Origin: JAVBSN01 sp031556525
Lineage (GTDB): Bacteria; Bacillota; Clostridia; Lachnospirales; Lachnospiraceae
NCBI GenBank assembly: GCA_031556525.1
Contig: JAVBSS010000004.1
Span: 1-64,000 of the forward strand
DNA length: 64,000 nucleotides
Direction: 5' to 3'
The notes below the pieces were generated by a model. The model had not been told where the DNA came from and did not search any database. It saw only the letters and a list, made by a program, of their open reading frames with translations. Every line of letters begins with the position of its first letter. Position 1 is the stretch's first letter. The position numbers and the translations under genes were made by a program. Positions 35,943 through 44,464 of this stretch are shown in pieces.

Positions 35943-36788
35943 CTAATTCTGATTTACCTCTATTTCCACCTCAACCCTCCGAAGCCAATCTTTTGCAATT
36001 TCACTAAAAAGCAGCTCGTTATCTATCTGTAAATTATGTCCTGCTGAATCCAAAATTGCCAACGTTGCTCTTGGGAATCTTTCAAGCAATTTATAGGACA
36101 TTTCGTATCCTACCGAATTATCTTGACGACCTGTTAGGATACAGGACGGCTTATAAAATACAACCCTTCTTATCTCTTCCTCCATATCATGGTTATAATC
36201 ACCACTATAATAATTGGTGAGATATTCTTTGTCTGCTATATTTATTCCCGGTAAAATATATTCCTTAAATTTTTCAAATACATTAGGTGTTGCCATAACT
36301 GCTAAATACATAAATGATTCAACATCAGCGCTATCTTCTAACAAATCTATTTGCTCTGATTGCAATATAATTTGCCTATCTGGAACCTTACCAAATTCTT
36401 GTATAGTCGACCAAGAATCAACCATTGGACAGATAAGTAATACTCCATCAATTCTATCTTTCATTTTACAAATAAGACCTAGTGATAAATAACCACCATA
36501 AGATTCTCCTGCCAATAAAAAATTCTCCTTGCCAATAACCTTATCTATAAATTCCTCTAATATTTTAATCATATCGTTTGAGTTCTTTACTTGCCTACTT
36601 GACGGTGTTTTTCCCATACCAAGTAAATCAAGGTATATTCTACGATAATTCTGTGTTTGATCAAAAACAGGTTCCAAACAACCACTCATCAGACGGTGGT
36701 CTACCCAATATCCATGAATACACAAAATGGGCTTACCCTCTCCATATTCTTCATAATACACGGGAATTCCACATGACATACATATCAT
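35943..36788 (-). CDS. Alpha/beta-hydrolase
   Basis: 281 residues. The oxyanion-hole segment ILCIHGYWVDHRL (about 20-32), the nucleophile elbow LAGESYGGYLSLG (about 97-109, Ser in GESYG), the acid region LTGRQDNSVGYE (about 218-229) and the catalytic His in SAGHNLQID (about 249-257) are all present. No signal peptide, so it acts in the cytoplasm; the substrate is unknown. Its last codons (VNQN then stop) form part of the leader of the small membrane protein downstream. Confidence 0.88.
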   Translation of the reverse strand: MICMSCGIPVYYEEYGEGKPILCIHGYWVDHRLMSGCLEPVFDQTQNYRRIYLDLLGMGKTPSSRQVKNSNDMIKILEEFIDKVIGKENFLLAGESYGGYLSLGLICKMKDRIDGVLLICPMVDSWSTIQEFGKVPDRQIILQSEQIDLLEDSADVESFMYLAVMATPNVFEKFKEYILPGINIADKEYLTNYYSGDYNHDMEEEIRRVVFYKPSCILTGRQDNSVGYEMSYKLLERFPRATLAILDSAGHNLQIDNELLFSEIAKDWLRRVEVEIEVNQN

Positions 36789-36830
36789 AATCAGTTTTTC
36801 CTTTCAATAAACAGTACAATTTTCTAAATT

Positions 36831-37334
36831 TCATTTTACCAAAGCATACATTTTCATATCTAACACTTTTCCATTTTTAACAGCATTGCTATGTAAAGTT
36901 CCTTCAAATTTAAAACCTGCCTTTTCTAATACATGACAAGAAGCTCTATTATATTCAAATGGTTCAGCAAAAATTCTAATAATATCAGTATTTTCAAAGA
37001 TATACTTACAAATTTGATTAACTGCACTTGTCCCAAATCCATTTCCCCAATATGGCTCTCCTAGATAATAACCCATTTCCGCCGTTTGGGAATGAATGTT
37101 ATCACATCGAAATACGCCTATACTACCAATTGCCACATCATTCACCGTTATAGCAAATGCAAATGTTTTTGTCTTATCTGCCGAAAGCATTGATGCAATA
37201 AATTCCTCAGCATCATTTACTGTATAAGGATATGGTAATCCATCACGCAAATTATCCAAGATGTTTTTATTATTTAACATCTCTGCCAAACTATTTTTAT
37301 CTTCTATTCTCCATTCTCTTATAACACAATCCAT
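36831..37334 (-). CDS. GNAT N-acetyltransferase, RimJ/RimL type
   Basis: 167 residues. Typical start VIREWRIEDKNSLAEMLNN, central GSIGVFRCDN strand, acetyl-CoA site GYYLGEPYWGNGFGTSAV (about 90-107) and C-terminal NRASCHVLEKAGFKFEGT (about 128-145). These enzymes acetylate N-termini or small amines. It is not similar enough to the other GNATs here to be a recent copy. A GNAT of another subtype follows 21 bases downstream. Confidence 0.9.
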   Translation of the reverse strand: MDCVIREWRIEDKNSLAEMLNNKNILDNLRDGLPYPYTVNDAEEFIASMLSADKTKTFAFAITVNDVAIGSIGVFRCDNIHSQTAEMGYYLGEPYWGNGFGTSAVNQICKYIFENTDIIRIFAEPFEYNRASCHVLEKAGFKFEGTLHSNAVKNGKVLDMKMYALVK

Positions 37335-37355
37335 ATTTACCTCCGCAAATTCTAT

Positions 37356-37778
37356 TTAACATTCCCATTTCATCGTATACTCAATCTCGTTGGTATCCAT
37401 ACCTGTTTTATGTATTTCAATATGAAATCCCGCTCTTTCATAAAACTGAATTGCAGGTTTATTTTTTGCATAAACAGACAAGCTTAAGCACTCTTTTCTA
37501 CTTTTAACCTTATTTAATAATTCAGTTCCAACACCTACTGACCGATAAGCTTTATTTACAAAAAACCCTGAAATATAATTATCCATAACACCGATAAATC
37601 CCTCAATTATGCCGTCTTTTTCATATATATACACTTCTGCTTGTGGAATTAAAGATTTCACCACTTCAAAATTATTAACCCAATAATCCGAGTCTATAAA
37701 TGAATGAGCCTCTATATTGGTATTAAGCCATATCTTCATAACTTCTGGCAAATCATTGTTCTCGAATTTTCTTATCAT
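37356..37778 (-). CDS. GNAT N-acetyltransferase
   Basis: 140 residues. IRKFENNDLPEVMKIWLNTN start, GFIGVMDNYISGFFVNKAYRSVGVGTELLNKVK (acetyl-CoA loop about 80-92), and YAKNKPAIQFYERAGFHIE near the C-terminus are standard family features, close to the YjaB/RimI-like group. Substrate unknown. One of five GNAT genes in the island. Confidence 0.9.
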   Translation of the reverse strand: MIRKFENNDLPEVMKIWLNTNIEAHSFIDSDYWVNNFEVVKSLIPQAEVYIYEKDGIIEGFIGVMDNYISGFFVNKAYRSVGVGTELLNKVKSRKECLSLSVYAKNKPAIQFYERAGFHIEIHKTGMDTNEIEYTMKWEC

Positions 37779-37826
37779 GTGTCTCTTACTCCATTATATT
37801 TCTATTTAGTGCTACCTTGTATATCT

Positions 37827-38237
37827 CTATTCGATAACTAGTTTTATATAATCGCGATCTTCCTGATTATATACATGTTTACCTACAATATCAATAATAG
37901 TTCTTATATCTTCAATATCAGAACTCGCAAATTCTATATATGAATTTGACTTATCCGAAGCATTCTCATCTTCATACATATCAAGACACATACAATTAAA
38001 TTTATCTAATATATCTTCCATAGGATACTCTGAAATATTAGAATCAAAAGTTTCGTTTTCTCCGTATTGTGGTTCTTGTTCAAACATGATAGATGTAACA
38101 TACGAAAGTTCTGGTTGTCGATCTTCATTTGGATTTTCATAAATCCATTCCTCGTCATCAAGTTCTCTATAATACTTCTTTCCTTCATGAATTATTATAG
38201 AGTAATCCTCTTCAAATTTGAATTTGACAACTGCGCA
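37827..38237 (-). pseudogene. N-terminally truncated acidic protein
   Basis: The frame is open for 137 codons from a stop at 38238-38240 but has no start codon or ribosome binding site at its beginning; the first internal ATG (38087) would give only 86 residues. The text before that ATG (FEEDYSIIIHEGKKYYRELDDEEW) is clearly coding-like, so the 5' end has been lost. It begins 6 bases after the stop codon of the gene at 38244. A 136-bp part is duplicated at 39808-39943. Family not recognised. Confidence 0.6.
37998..38133 (-). repeat. 136-bp direct repeat, copy 1
   Basis: Matches 39808-39943 with only about three differences, offset 1810 bp, same orientation. This copy lies inside the truncated gene at 37827-38237. 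The sharp ends and high identity point to a recent duplication. Confidence 0.85.
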
Positions 38238-38243
38238 TTATGC

Positions 38244-38633
38244 TTATATCCTGCGCCGGCCACTCATAATTTCGCCTCGATAATCAACGCTCACTACTTC
38301 TTCAACAGCAAAACACCAATCTATAATTTTTGCGATTGTTGAAGGCGTGATAATTTCATCATCCCAATTAGGAACGAGAAATCTTTCCCAACATCCACCC
38401 AAATCGCTTAGTCCCTTAAATTCTTTTCCCTTTACGATAATAAACGGATTTTGGGGTGAAAAGGCACATTCCTTATCTTTTTGCCCTAACATATAACTGA
38501 CAATAAATTTTTTATCATCCGACTTTATTACCAAGTAAAGCCGGGCTTCATCTTCATCATCATTTTTTACGCACCAATAAAATTCTCTATCATTTCTTAT
38601 TATTTTTCTAAGACCTTTTTTACTAACGCTCAT
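38244..38633 (-). CDS. Hypothetical protein
   Basis: 129 residues, not recognised. Basic N-terminus (SVSKKGLRKIIRND), a central strand-rich part and a C-terminal segment WERFLVPNWDDEIITPSTIAKIIDWCFAVEE. The ATG at 38633 is preferred because GGTGA stands 5 bases before it; a GTG lies 9 bases upstream. No signal peptide. Its stop codon is followed within a few bases by the truncated gene 37827-38237. Confidence 0.65.
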   Translation of the reverse strand: MSVSKKGLRKIIRNDREFYWCVKNDDEDEARLYLVIKSDDKKFIVSYMLGQKDKECAFSPQNPFIIVKGKEFKGLSDLGGCWERFLVPNWDDEIITPSTIAKIIDWCFAVEEVVSVDYRGEIMSGRRRI

Positions 38634-38703
38634 TTTTATCACCGGCTTTGCCTAATATAAATAGTCTACAGTTGCAGTTGTATGATTAAATTCAATTTTT
38701 CAT

Positions 38704-39066
38704 TTATATCATGCTTTCTTTAAAATAATCATTTGAATCGGTTGGTGCTTGTTCCCTATCTACATTTGTATATTCACGTATAGACGAACATACCGTAATT
38801 TGATAGCTTTCAAATAGTTTTTCTCTTCCCTCTCGTTGACTCATTCGATGTTCCATGGTGTTTCGCCAAAGTTCCACCGCCTCTTCATTTTCCCATACAT
38901 TTAAAGACAATAACTTTCCATCTTCATTAAGACTTGTAAATCTCTCTGCTCTGATAAAACCATCACAGCCTGCTAACATTGACTTGAGCATTGTAGCTAA
39001 TTCTAAATATCTTACCATGCCTTCTTTCGTTGGTTTAACTTCAAATAATACAATCACTTTACTCAT
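38704..39066 (-). CDS. Antibiotic-biosynthesis-monooxygenase (ABM) domain protein
   Basis: 120 residues. The ferredoxin-like ABM fold is indicated by VIVLFEVKPTKEGMVRYLELATML, GFIRAERFTS, GKLLSLNVWENEEAVELWRNTMEHR and a short C-terminal extension. Such small proteins act as heme-degrading or quinone-forming monooxygenases, or have unknown roles. Stand-alone gene; the last 25 residues are low in structure. Confidence 0.8.
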   Translation of the reverse strand: MSKVIVLFEVKPTKEGMVRYLELATMLKSMLAGCDGFIRAERFTSLNEDGKLLSLNVWENEEAVELWRNTMEHRMSQREGREKLFESYQITVCSSIREYTNVDREQAPTDSNDYFKESMI

Positions 39067-39163
39067 CTTGATAATCTCCTGTACTTCCCAATCTACAATT
39101 TAATACCTAAAAAAATCCATTTTAATGTATGTAATAATTTTAAACTCAATTACAATATGTTTT

Positions 39164-39442
39164 TTATAATGTACTTAAGGCATTTTTAAAATTTGCAAGA
39201 AAATCTATCATTTTCTTTTGATACTTCCACGATGTGTCTTCTTTAAATTCACTCATAATTGTATCCACCAAAAAAATGATATCTTCTTTATTATTGCCAC
39301 TCTTCAAATATGCACTTGCAAGAATTACGCACCTATCAACGTTTTCTTTCCCATCGTACCGTCCCCCTGTTTCAATAAGCATACAGTCATATCCCCTGAG
39401 ACAATTTTCAATTTCTAATAGTATTTCTATTTTGTTACTCAT
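39164..39442 (-). CDS. Hypothetical small helical protein
   Basis: 92 residues, not recognised. Mostly helical and charged, with the middle GRYDGKENVDRCVILASAYLKSGNNKEDI. The ATG at 39442 has GGAGG at 7-8 bases; an ATG 15 bases upstream overlaps that site and is less likely. No membrane segment. Confidence 0.6.
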   Translation of the reverse strand: MSNKIEILLEIENCLRGYDCMLIETGGRYDGKENVDRCVILASAYLKSGNNKEDIIFLVDTIMSEFKEDTSWKYQKKMIDFLANFKNALSTL

Positions 39443-39508
39443 AAAAGATACCTCCACTACAAAATTGTAAATATTTTTGGTTATACCACTTTGTTCAGTT
39501 CTAATTTG

Positions 39509-39807
39509 TTAATCTTCATAAGGATAGCAATGTGCTGCCTTTGATTGAAATTCTTTTAACTCACATATTTGTATATTATCATTAAACTTAGCTAATGTGA
39601 CCCCATTAAATCCATCAATATTCACATTTAAAATACCATTCTACAACTATGGTTTTACCCTCTGATACTATCTGTTTTATATCCCACTGTATTACAGTGC
39701 CCTGAACATTCCACTCAGCAAACCATTTTTTAACTTGATTAAGACCATGGTATTCTGGTCCATAGCACTCGCTGTAGACTATATCATCAGCAAATGTTTC
39801 TTCTAAT
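39509..39807 (-). pseudogene. SnoaL/NTF2-like protein, truncated and frameshifted
   Basis: One frame reads LLEETFADDIVYSECYGPEYHG and on to TIVVEWYFKC. An extra base (near 39632) shifts the frame, and the next frame continues NIDGFNGVTLAKFNDNIQ and ends FQSKAAHCYPYED-stop at 39509. This matches the layout of SnoaL-like/nuclear-transport-factor-2 family proteins. The first roughly 25 residues are missing, replaced by the 136-bp repeat fragment that abuts it at 39808. Confidence 0.75.
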
Positions 39808-39943
39808 AAATTTATCTAATATATCTTCCATAGGATACTCTGAAATATTAGAATCAAAAGTTTCATTTTCTCCGTATTGTAGTTCTTGTTCAAACATAAT
39901 AGATGTAACATACGAAAGTTCTGGTTGTCGATCTTCATTTGGA
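39808..39943 (-). repeat. 136-bp direct repeat, copy 2
   Basis: Near-identical to 37998-38133. It lies alone between the DUF3788-like gene and the SnoaL-like pseudogene, out of frame with both, so it is an inserted or left-over gene fragment. Together with the pseudogene it fills the 500-base gene-free stretch 39443-39954. Confidence 0.85.
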
Positions 39944-39954
39944 ATTTAATAATT

Positions 39955-40377
39955 TTATACCAAGGAATATTTTATTTCCATGAGCTTTTCCACTATTACC
40001 ACATCATCTTGCTCCTGAATCAATATATCAAATGTCCTTCCCGCATTGTTGTTTTCGCCAGACTCAATAATTTCAACAATTTTATCTGTAAATCCTTCTT
40101 TTTTTGCTAAATTAGCTCCTTTTTTACCCAATGCAAAAGATACATAAAATCCATTTACCACAGGAGTCAGGTATAATAAATTCTTTTTCTTCTTCAAGAG
40201 TACTAGGCTCCATCCCCATGCTCTTCCATAAAACTTCCACTCACAAGAAATCGTCGGATCATATGTTTTAACAAAGGTTAAATATTTATCCCAAAATTCT
40301 TTTTTATCTTGTAAAATATCTTTTATATTATTCTCTTGTGGTTGTAATTCCTTTTCCAAAAAATAACTTTTCGCCAT
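39955..40377 (-). CDS. DUF3788 family protein
   Basis: 140 residues. The segment CEWKFYGRAWGWSLVLLKKKKNLLYLTP (about 60-87) followed by GFYVSFALGKKGANLAKK is characteristic of DUF3788, whose function is unknown. The start is set at 40377 behind GAGAGGGAAG. The frame is open further upstream (to 40500), but that part (KLDNKEYLSELFEAMYDELP...) looks like the 3' remnant of a different gene joined to the shared leader CAAATCAGAAGTTG. Confidence 0.75.
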   Translation of the reverse strand: MAKSYFLEKELQPQENNIKDILQDKKEFWDKYLTFVKTYDPTISCEWKFYGRAWGWSLVLLKKKKNLLYLTPVVNGFYVSFALGKKGANLAKKEGFTDKIVEIIESGENNNAGRTFDILIQEQDDVVIVEKLMEIKYSLV

Positions 40378-40515
40378 ATTCTTCCCTCTCTCGCAACTTC
40401 TGATTTGCCTACTTCTTCTTTTTATTTTCGATACTGGCAATTCATCATACATAGCCTCGAATAGCTCACTCAAGTATTCTTTATTATCTAACTTTTCCAA
40501 TCACTGACTGGATTT

Positions 40516-40839
40516 TTATATAACATAATCTCTCACTTGAATTTCAAGTAAATCAAATTGTTGTATTCCATCAATCGTTTCCACCGCATCAGGTTCCATA
40601 GTACTAACTGTAGCAATACTTCTTCCATCTTCATCTTGGTATTTTTCAATCAATTCGCATCTTATAATTCCTGCTTGTGGCAAATCATTCTCTGAAATGG
40701 AAATTAGGCGGCTGACAATTGGAGTTTTTTCAATAAATATATGCTTTTTATTCCACGCATCAATCAGACTACATTCAACAATATACGGAAACCCAGAATC
40801 ATCAACTACTTTATTAATAGTCATTTCAATTTCAAACAT
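40516..40839 (-). CDS. Hypothetical protein
   Basis: 107 residues, not recognised. Beta-rich and acidic: FEIEMTINKVVDDSGFPYIVEC, GIIRCELIEKYQDEDGRSIATVST, and IQQFDLLEIQVRDYVI at the end. No signal peptide. The pattern of alternating strands is like many small immunity proteins, but no family match can be claimed. Confidence 0.6.
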   Translation of the reverse strand: MFEIEMTINKVVDDSGFPYIVECSLIDAWNKKHIFIEKTPIVSRLISISENDLPQAGIIRCELIEKYQDEDGRSIATVSTMEPDAVETIDGIQQFDLLEIQVRDYVI

Positions 40840-40903
40840 AGTTTACTATACCACCTTATACTTTGTATTAGAAATTTTCTAATATCTGATTGTTACTCAC
40901 CCG

Positions 40904-41377
40904 TTATTTTATATATTTATTTAATAGTTGTTCTGAAATATGGCAATAATCGTTTGGGCATCGTCCCAATCTATCTTGATGTTCATCTGCACTTTTAATA
41001 TAGTTATTAAGACTGAGAACTTCTACCATAATTTTTTCACTATCTTCTCTTTTAAATATATAATCTCTAGCTATATCTAGATGTTGATTATCTTCACTGT
41101 ACACACCAGTTCGATACTTTTGACCGACATCATCTCCTTGCTTATTCAGACTATAAGGGTCAATGATTTCAAAAAAGTAATCCATCAATTGATAAACAGA
41201 CACAATTTGGGGATTGAAACTTGTTTTAACACATTCAGCATAGCCATCATAATCACTATACAAGGTATTTGTTGTGCCGTTCGCTCTTCCTGCTTCAGTA
41301 GATATTACACCATCTAAAGTTTTAATAAATGCCTGTACTCCCCAGAGGCAACCTCCGGCAAAATATATTGTTTCCAT
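40904..41377 (-). CDS. msrA: Peptide-methionine (S)-S-oxide reductase MsrA
   Basis: 157 residues. The catalytic Cys is in FAGGCLWGVQAFI (about 9; GGCFWG in most homologues), and YAECVKTSFNP, DPYSLNKQGDDVGQKYRTGVY (about 78-98) and DEHQDRL are family landmarks. Reduces methionine-S-sulphoxide in oxidised proteins. The ATG at 41377 has GGAG 8 bases upstream. A short piece of an msrA-like gene also lies at 43936-43963, so a second copy once existed in the island. Confidence 0.92.
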   Translation of the reverse strand: METIYFAGGCLWGVQAFIKTLDGVISTEAGRANGTTNTLYSDYDGYAECVKTSFNPQIVSVYQLMDYFFEIIDPYSLNKQGDDVGQKYRTGVYSEDNQHLDIARDYIFKREDSEKIMVEVLSLNNYIKSADEHQDRLGRCPNDYCHISEQLLNKYIK

Positions 41378-41541
41378 ATCAATATTCTCCAGTTATATAA
41401 ATTATCTGTACTCATAAACGCCCAATCAAATTCTGATTTATATCTTATAATCTCATCTTTTGTTTCTAAGGTTTTTACAGTTTCTCTTAATTTGTGCAAA
41501 CAATGTGCAGCTTGTTCCTTTACTTCATAATTCTTGTGCAA
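41378..41541 (-). pseudogene. Gene remnant upstream of msrA
   Basis: An open frame with plausible protein text (EVKEQAAHCLHKLRETVKTL, then DEIIRYKSEFDWAFMSTDN) and no convincing start codon or ribosome binding site. It begins at a TTG inside the end of the upstream gene and runs into msrA out of frame. Most likely the 3' remnant of a deleted gene. Identity unknown. Confidence 0.35.
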
Positions 41542-41896
41542 TTTCTTCTAATTGATAGATGTACTTAAACCGCATCAAACCATCAGAGTCTGATTCCTGC
41601 CCTTCTAACTCTTCTTTTAATGAATTGCTTTCATCAATAACAAAATAAATACATTGACAACCGTATTTGGCCGCTTTAGGCATGAAATAGTTAGCGACCC
41701 ATTGTGTATCTTCTGGTATGTTTTCGAACCCAGTTCTCGTGTCAGCAACGTAATTACATTTGTACTGGTTTATAATTTCTAATGCGTATTCTAAAGGTTT
41801 TCTATAATCATCTTTACTACAAAATTGTTTCCACTTTACAAATACTACATTGTAATTCTCTTCATATTTCACGTCACAATATTTAGATAAATACAT
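41525..41896 (-). CDS. Hypothetical protein, STAS/SpoIIAA-like
   Basis: 123 residues. KYCDVKYEENYNVVFVKWKQF at the start and YKCNYVADTRTGFENIPEDTQWVANYFMPKAAKYGCQCIYFVID in the middle have the strand-helix alternation of SpoIIAA-like/STAS domains. Exact family uncertain. The leader GTAAATCGGAAGTTATGGAGG is a version of the shared island leader. Confidence 0.6.
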   Translation of the reverse strand: MYLSKYCDVKYEENYNVVFVKWKQFCSKDDYRKPLEYALEIINQYKCNYVADTRTGFENIPEDTQWVANYFMPKAAKYGCQCIYFVIDESNSLKEELEGQESDSDGLMRFKYIYQLEEIAQEL

Positions 41897-41922
41897 CTAT
41901 TTCCACCTCCATAACTTCCGAT

Positions 41923-42588
41923 TTACAAAACTGACTTTCTACTATAATCAGTTACATCACTACCTATTTTTTCATATAGTTCTTTTACTGTCGTTTCTCT
42001 GTTTTTTAACGCTAGCAATTCTTCATTTGTAGCTCCAATAAATTCCACAAAATCAACCATTCCATTTGGTGTACTAATTGATTTAAAATTAGTATCTGGT
42101 ATTGTAATAAAACCAGTTATATCCGATTTAGTTTTTGCGTCTATACCCGCCGTTTGACCTGTGTATAGGTACTCATATTGGTTAAAAACTTCACCTTGAG
42201 TAAAAGTGATTCTTGCAATTTGTTGTAATAGTCCACATATACATTTTATTTCTGCTTCTTCATCTTCATAGTTGTCCTTTTTTAGTTTAAAAGTAAACTC
42301 CATTCCGTAACCACTAATATCTTTATCATCTGTTTCCTTTTCATATAATTCAGATAATCCATATGTAACAAAATGCCAATAATCCCCGCCATCATATATA
42401 CTTATTCCTTGAAGAGGATCATTGCCCCCAAAACGCCAACTTATAAGTGTTCCATAATGCTTAGGCTCCTTCTGATTCGGATACACATTTTCACATTCAG
42501 TAGTAATAGCATCCCAGCCTAACGCTTTTGGTTCTATACTTTCTTCATTTTTTCTATTACCCATCTTGAATTTATCAAATATTTTCAT
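41923..42588 (-). CDS. Suppressor-of-fused (SUFU) domain protein
   Basis: 221 residues. GWDAITTECENVYPNQKEPKHYGTLISWRFGGNDPLQGISIYDGGDYWHFVTYGLSELY, read in parts, is the N-terminal SUFU signature (about 25-85), followed by SGYGMEFTFKLKK and the C-terminal FVEFIGATNEELLALKNRETTVKELYEKIG. Bacterial SUFU proteins are immunity proteins for polymorphic toxins. No toxin gene is visible nearby, so it is an orphan. Confidence 0.88.
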   Translation of the reverse strand: MKIFDKFKMGNRKNEESIEPKALGWDAITTECENVYPNQKEPKHYGTLISWRFGGNDPLQGISIYDGGDYWHFVTYGLSELYEKETDDKDISGYGMEFTFKLKKDNYEDEEAEIKCICGLLQQIARITFTQGEVFNQYEYLYTGQTAGIDAKTKSDITGFITIPDTNFKSISTPNGMVDFVEFIGATNEELLALKNRETTVKELYEKIGSDVTDYSRKSVL

Positions 42589-42631
42589 AATTATCTTTTC
42601 CCCCTATAATTTTGTATTCTCATACCGATTA

Positions 42632-43021
42632 TTATATTTTCTCTCCAGATAGAAACGCTTCTAACATTTCTTCTATTGTATCGAACTCATAATCATTGCC
42701 AAAAGATTCATCTCCTGCATCTCCAATGGCATATTTATGTTTGTCAATAAGACAACGAAATGTCCATAGATCCCTTTGTCCGAGCCATAAACACCCATCT
42801 TCATACCACTCAAAAATTGTTATATCATCACATTCAAAATATTCAAAAAAATTGTTGTTCAACTTATAATATTCTAGTAACTCCTCTGTTATAGCAGATG
42901 GAACATTGTAGGTCTTACAGTTTTTTTGAAAAGTTTGTAATTGTTCTTCTGTTGCTGGTTCACAATCATATTCATAATCCTCATCATTGTATTTATTAAA
43001 CATATCCTGTATTCTGTTCAT
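42632..43021 (-). CDS. SMI1/KNR4 (SUKH) family protein
   Basis: 129 residues. EPATEEQLQTFQKNCKTYNVPSAITEELLEYYKLNNNFFEY, in parts, is the SUKH entry helix pair, followed by the strands with WEYDGCLWLGQRD-like text and the acidic end. SUKH proteins are a major class of polymorphic-toxin immunity proteins. Adjacent to the SUFU gene, also an immunity type, with no toxin gene. Confidence 0.8.
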   Translation of the reverse strand: MNRIQDMFNKYNDEDYEYDCEPATEEQLQTFQKNCKTYNVPSAITEELLEYYKLNNNFFEYFECDDITIFEWYEDGCLWLGQRDLWTFRCLIDKHKYAIGDAGDESFGNDYEFDTIEEMLEAFLSGEKI

Positions 43022-43081
43022 TGGTTTCCTCCTAAAATTTGAATTTTCATAGCCACATATGATGCTTTGAATATCTCTTAA

Positions 43082-43516
43082 TTACCGATAGCCATAAATA
43101 ATATAGCTACCATTTTGTTTCACAAAAGAAATATTAAATTTTCTTAAGATATCTAGAAATTCACTAGTTTCATCTAAAATTTCATCCTCTATTAATCGTC
43201 CTTGGTGCTTTAAAAGACGTGGCCTGATTTTAATCCATTCTACTGAATAAAAAGGTGTAGCATAAATATCACCACCCAAATAGTTGTCTAAATAAAAACC
43301 CCAATCACCTGAATAATAAACATCTTCATTAAATTGATGATAATCAGTTTCTTCTTCGTCCAAACCCTTAATTACAAATGGTGGAAGAAATGGCAACTCA
43401 CTTATACCTTCTTTTAATTCTTTCCACTTTGTATCATTCATCATTGAACAAAGTCCTCTTCTCTCAACTATCGACATAACTTTCTTTTTGTGTTTTTCAA
43501 CGTTGTTAATATACAT
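43082..43516 (-). CDS. DUF6678-like protein
   Basis: 144 residues. MNDTKWKELKEGISELPFLPPFVIKGLDEEE and the later YSVEWIKIRPRLLKHQGRLI resemble DUF6678 proteins, another small group found with immunity genes. The ATG at 43516 follows GAGGTGA by 8 bases. The frame is open 42 bases further upstream without a ribosome binding site. Confidence 0.65.
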   Translation of the reverse strand: MYINNVEKHKKKVMSIVERRGLCSMMNDTKWKELKEGISELPFLPPFVIKGLDEEETDYHQFNEDVYYSGDWGFYLDNYLGGDIYATPFYSVEWIKIRPRLLKHQGRLIEDEILDETSEFLDILRKFNISFVKQNGSYIIYGYR

Positions 43517-43571
43517 AAAAATTTCACCTCTTGCTAATATAAATAATTCCATCAACAAATTTTAACTAACA

Positions 43572-43901
43572 CTATTTTTGATAAGATACTTTGCTTACTG
43601 GTTCTAATTCATATTCCCAATTTTCAAAATCAGGAACAACTACATAATTCTTATCAAAATAACAACGTACATATTGTGCAGCTCTTAATTCAGAGTATTT
43701 ATAATTCGTAACACTTCCGTCCTCATCCAATTCAAGATTATTCATAAATATAGCAAATGCTCGTTCAACAAAACTGCTCTCCTCTTTCATATCCTCACTA
43801 GTATAATCAATTCCTTCTAACAACGGATATCCTAATGTACCATGTGCAAACCAATATGCGAATTGTCTTACTGATCCACATACATATTTATTAACTTTCA
43901 C
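43572..43901 (-). CDS. Hypothetical protein; upstream frame contains an MsrA remnant
   Basis: About 109 residues from a GTG at 43901 with GGGGAGG 10 bases upstream (a TTG at 43907 is an alternative). The protein has YVCGSVRQFAYWFAHGTLGYPLLEGIDY and ends SKVSYQK; family not securely recognised. The frame is open to 43970, but that extra part (DGYAESVK) is an in-frame fragment of an msrA-like gene (24 of 26 bases match 41225-41250) and is not taken as part of this gene. Confidence 0.6.
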   Translation of the reverse strand: MKVNKYVCGSVRQFAYWFAHGTLGYPLLEGIDYTSEDMKEESSFVERAFAIFMNNLELDEDGSVTNYKYSELRAAQYVRCYFDKNYVVVPDFENWEYELEPVSKVSYQK

Positions 43902-43966
43902 AATCAAATTACCTCCCCAAATACACATTCTGCTTATTTTAACACTTTCAGCATAACCATCCATGC

Positions 43967-44377
43967 TCACTTGCTAAACAATCTTTTTTGTATTGCAAGC
44001 TTATCCTCTCTCCATGAAGTGTATAACTCTTCGTTTTCTTCCCATAATTCTTTTAATTCAGAGTTACTAGAAAGTACCATATCAATAGCTTTTACCGCTT
44101 TTTCTTTAAGTGAAGAAAAATCAATATTACTCAAAGCCTTTATCCATTTCAAATAATCATCGTCATCGCATCGATGAGGCGTTCCATTTATTACACTGTC
44201 CATAACTGTAGCAGATACCAATGCATAATGTCCTTCATCATACTCAACATATTCGGATTCGATTACCTCATCAAAATATTTTTCCATTTCAGTAATAATA
44301 TCTGCTGATGCTCTTAGATCCTCCAAAACGTCATAAGCAGTATCATCATCATATACAGCATAATCCCATGCTCCCAT
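43967..44377 (-). CDS. DUF4259 domain protein
   Basis: 136 residues beginning MGAWDYAVYDDDTAYDVLEDL, the DUF4259 signature, followed by a helical body and TPHRCDDDDYLKWI. DUF4259 proteins are uncharacterised and frequent in immunity-gene islands. The gene's end overlaps the msrA-like remnant by a few bases. Confidence 0.85.
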   Translation of the reverse strand: MGAWDYAVYDDDTAYDVLEDLRASADIITEMEKYFDEVIESEYVEYDEGHYALVSATVMDSVINGTPHRCDDDDYLKWIKALSNIDFSSLKEKAVKAIDMVLSSNSELKELWEENEELYTSWREDKLAIQKRLFSK

Positions 44378-44464
44378 AAATTTTACCTCCTAAATAAAAT
44401 AATAATCTTATACAAACTATAATTCATCCACTTTAGAATCGCTTTCAGATCGGTCAATTCTAAT

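Noticed and set aside
39886..40110. Plus-strand open frame over the 136-bp repeat
   Set aside because: It is the complement of the repeated gene fragment and continues into the complement of DUF3788. No start signal.
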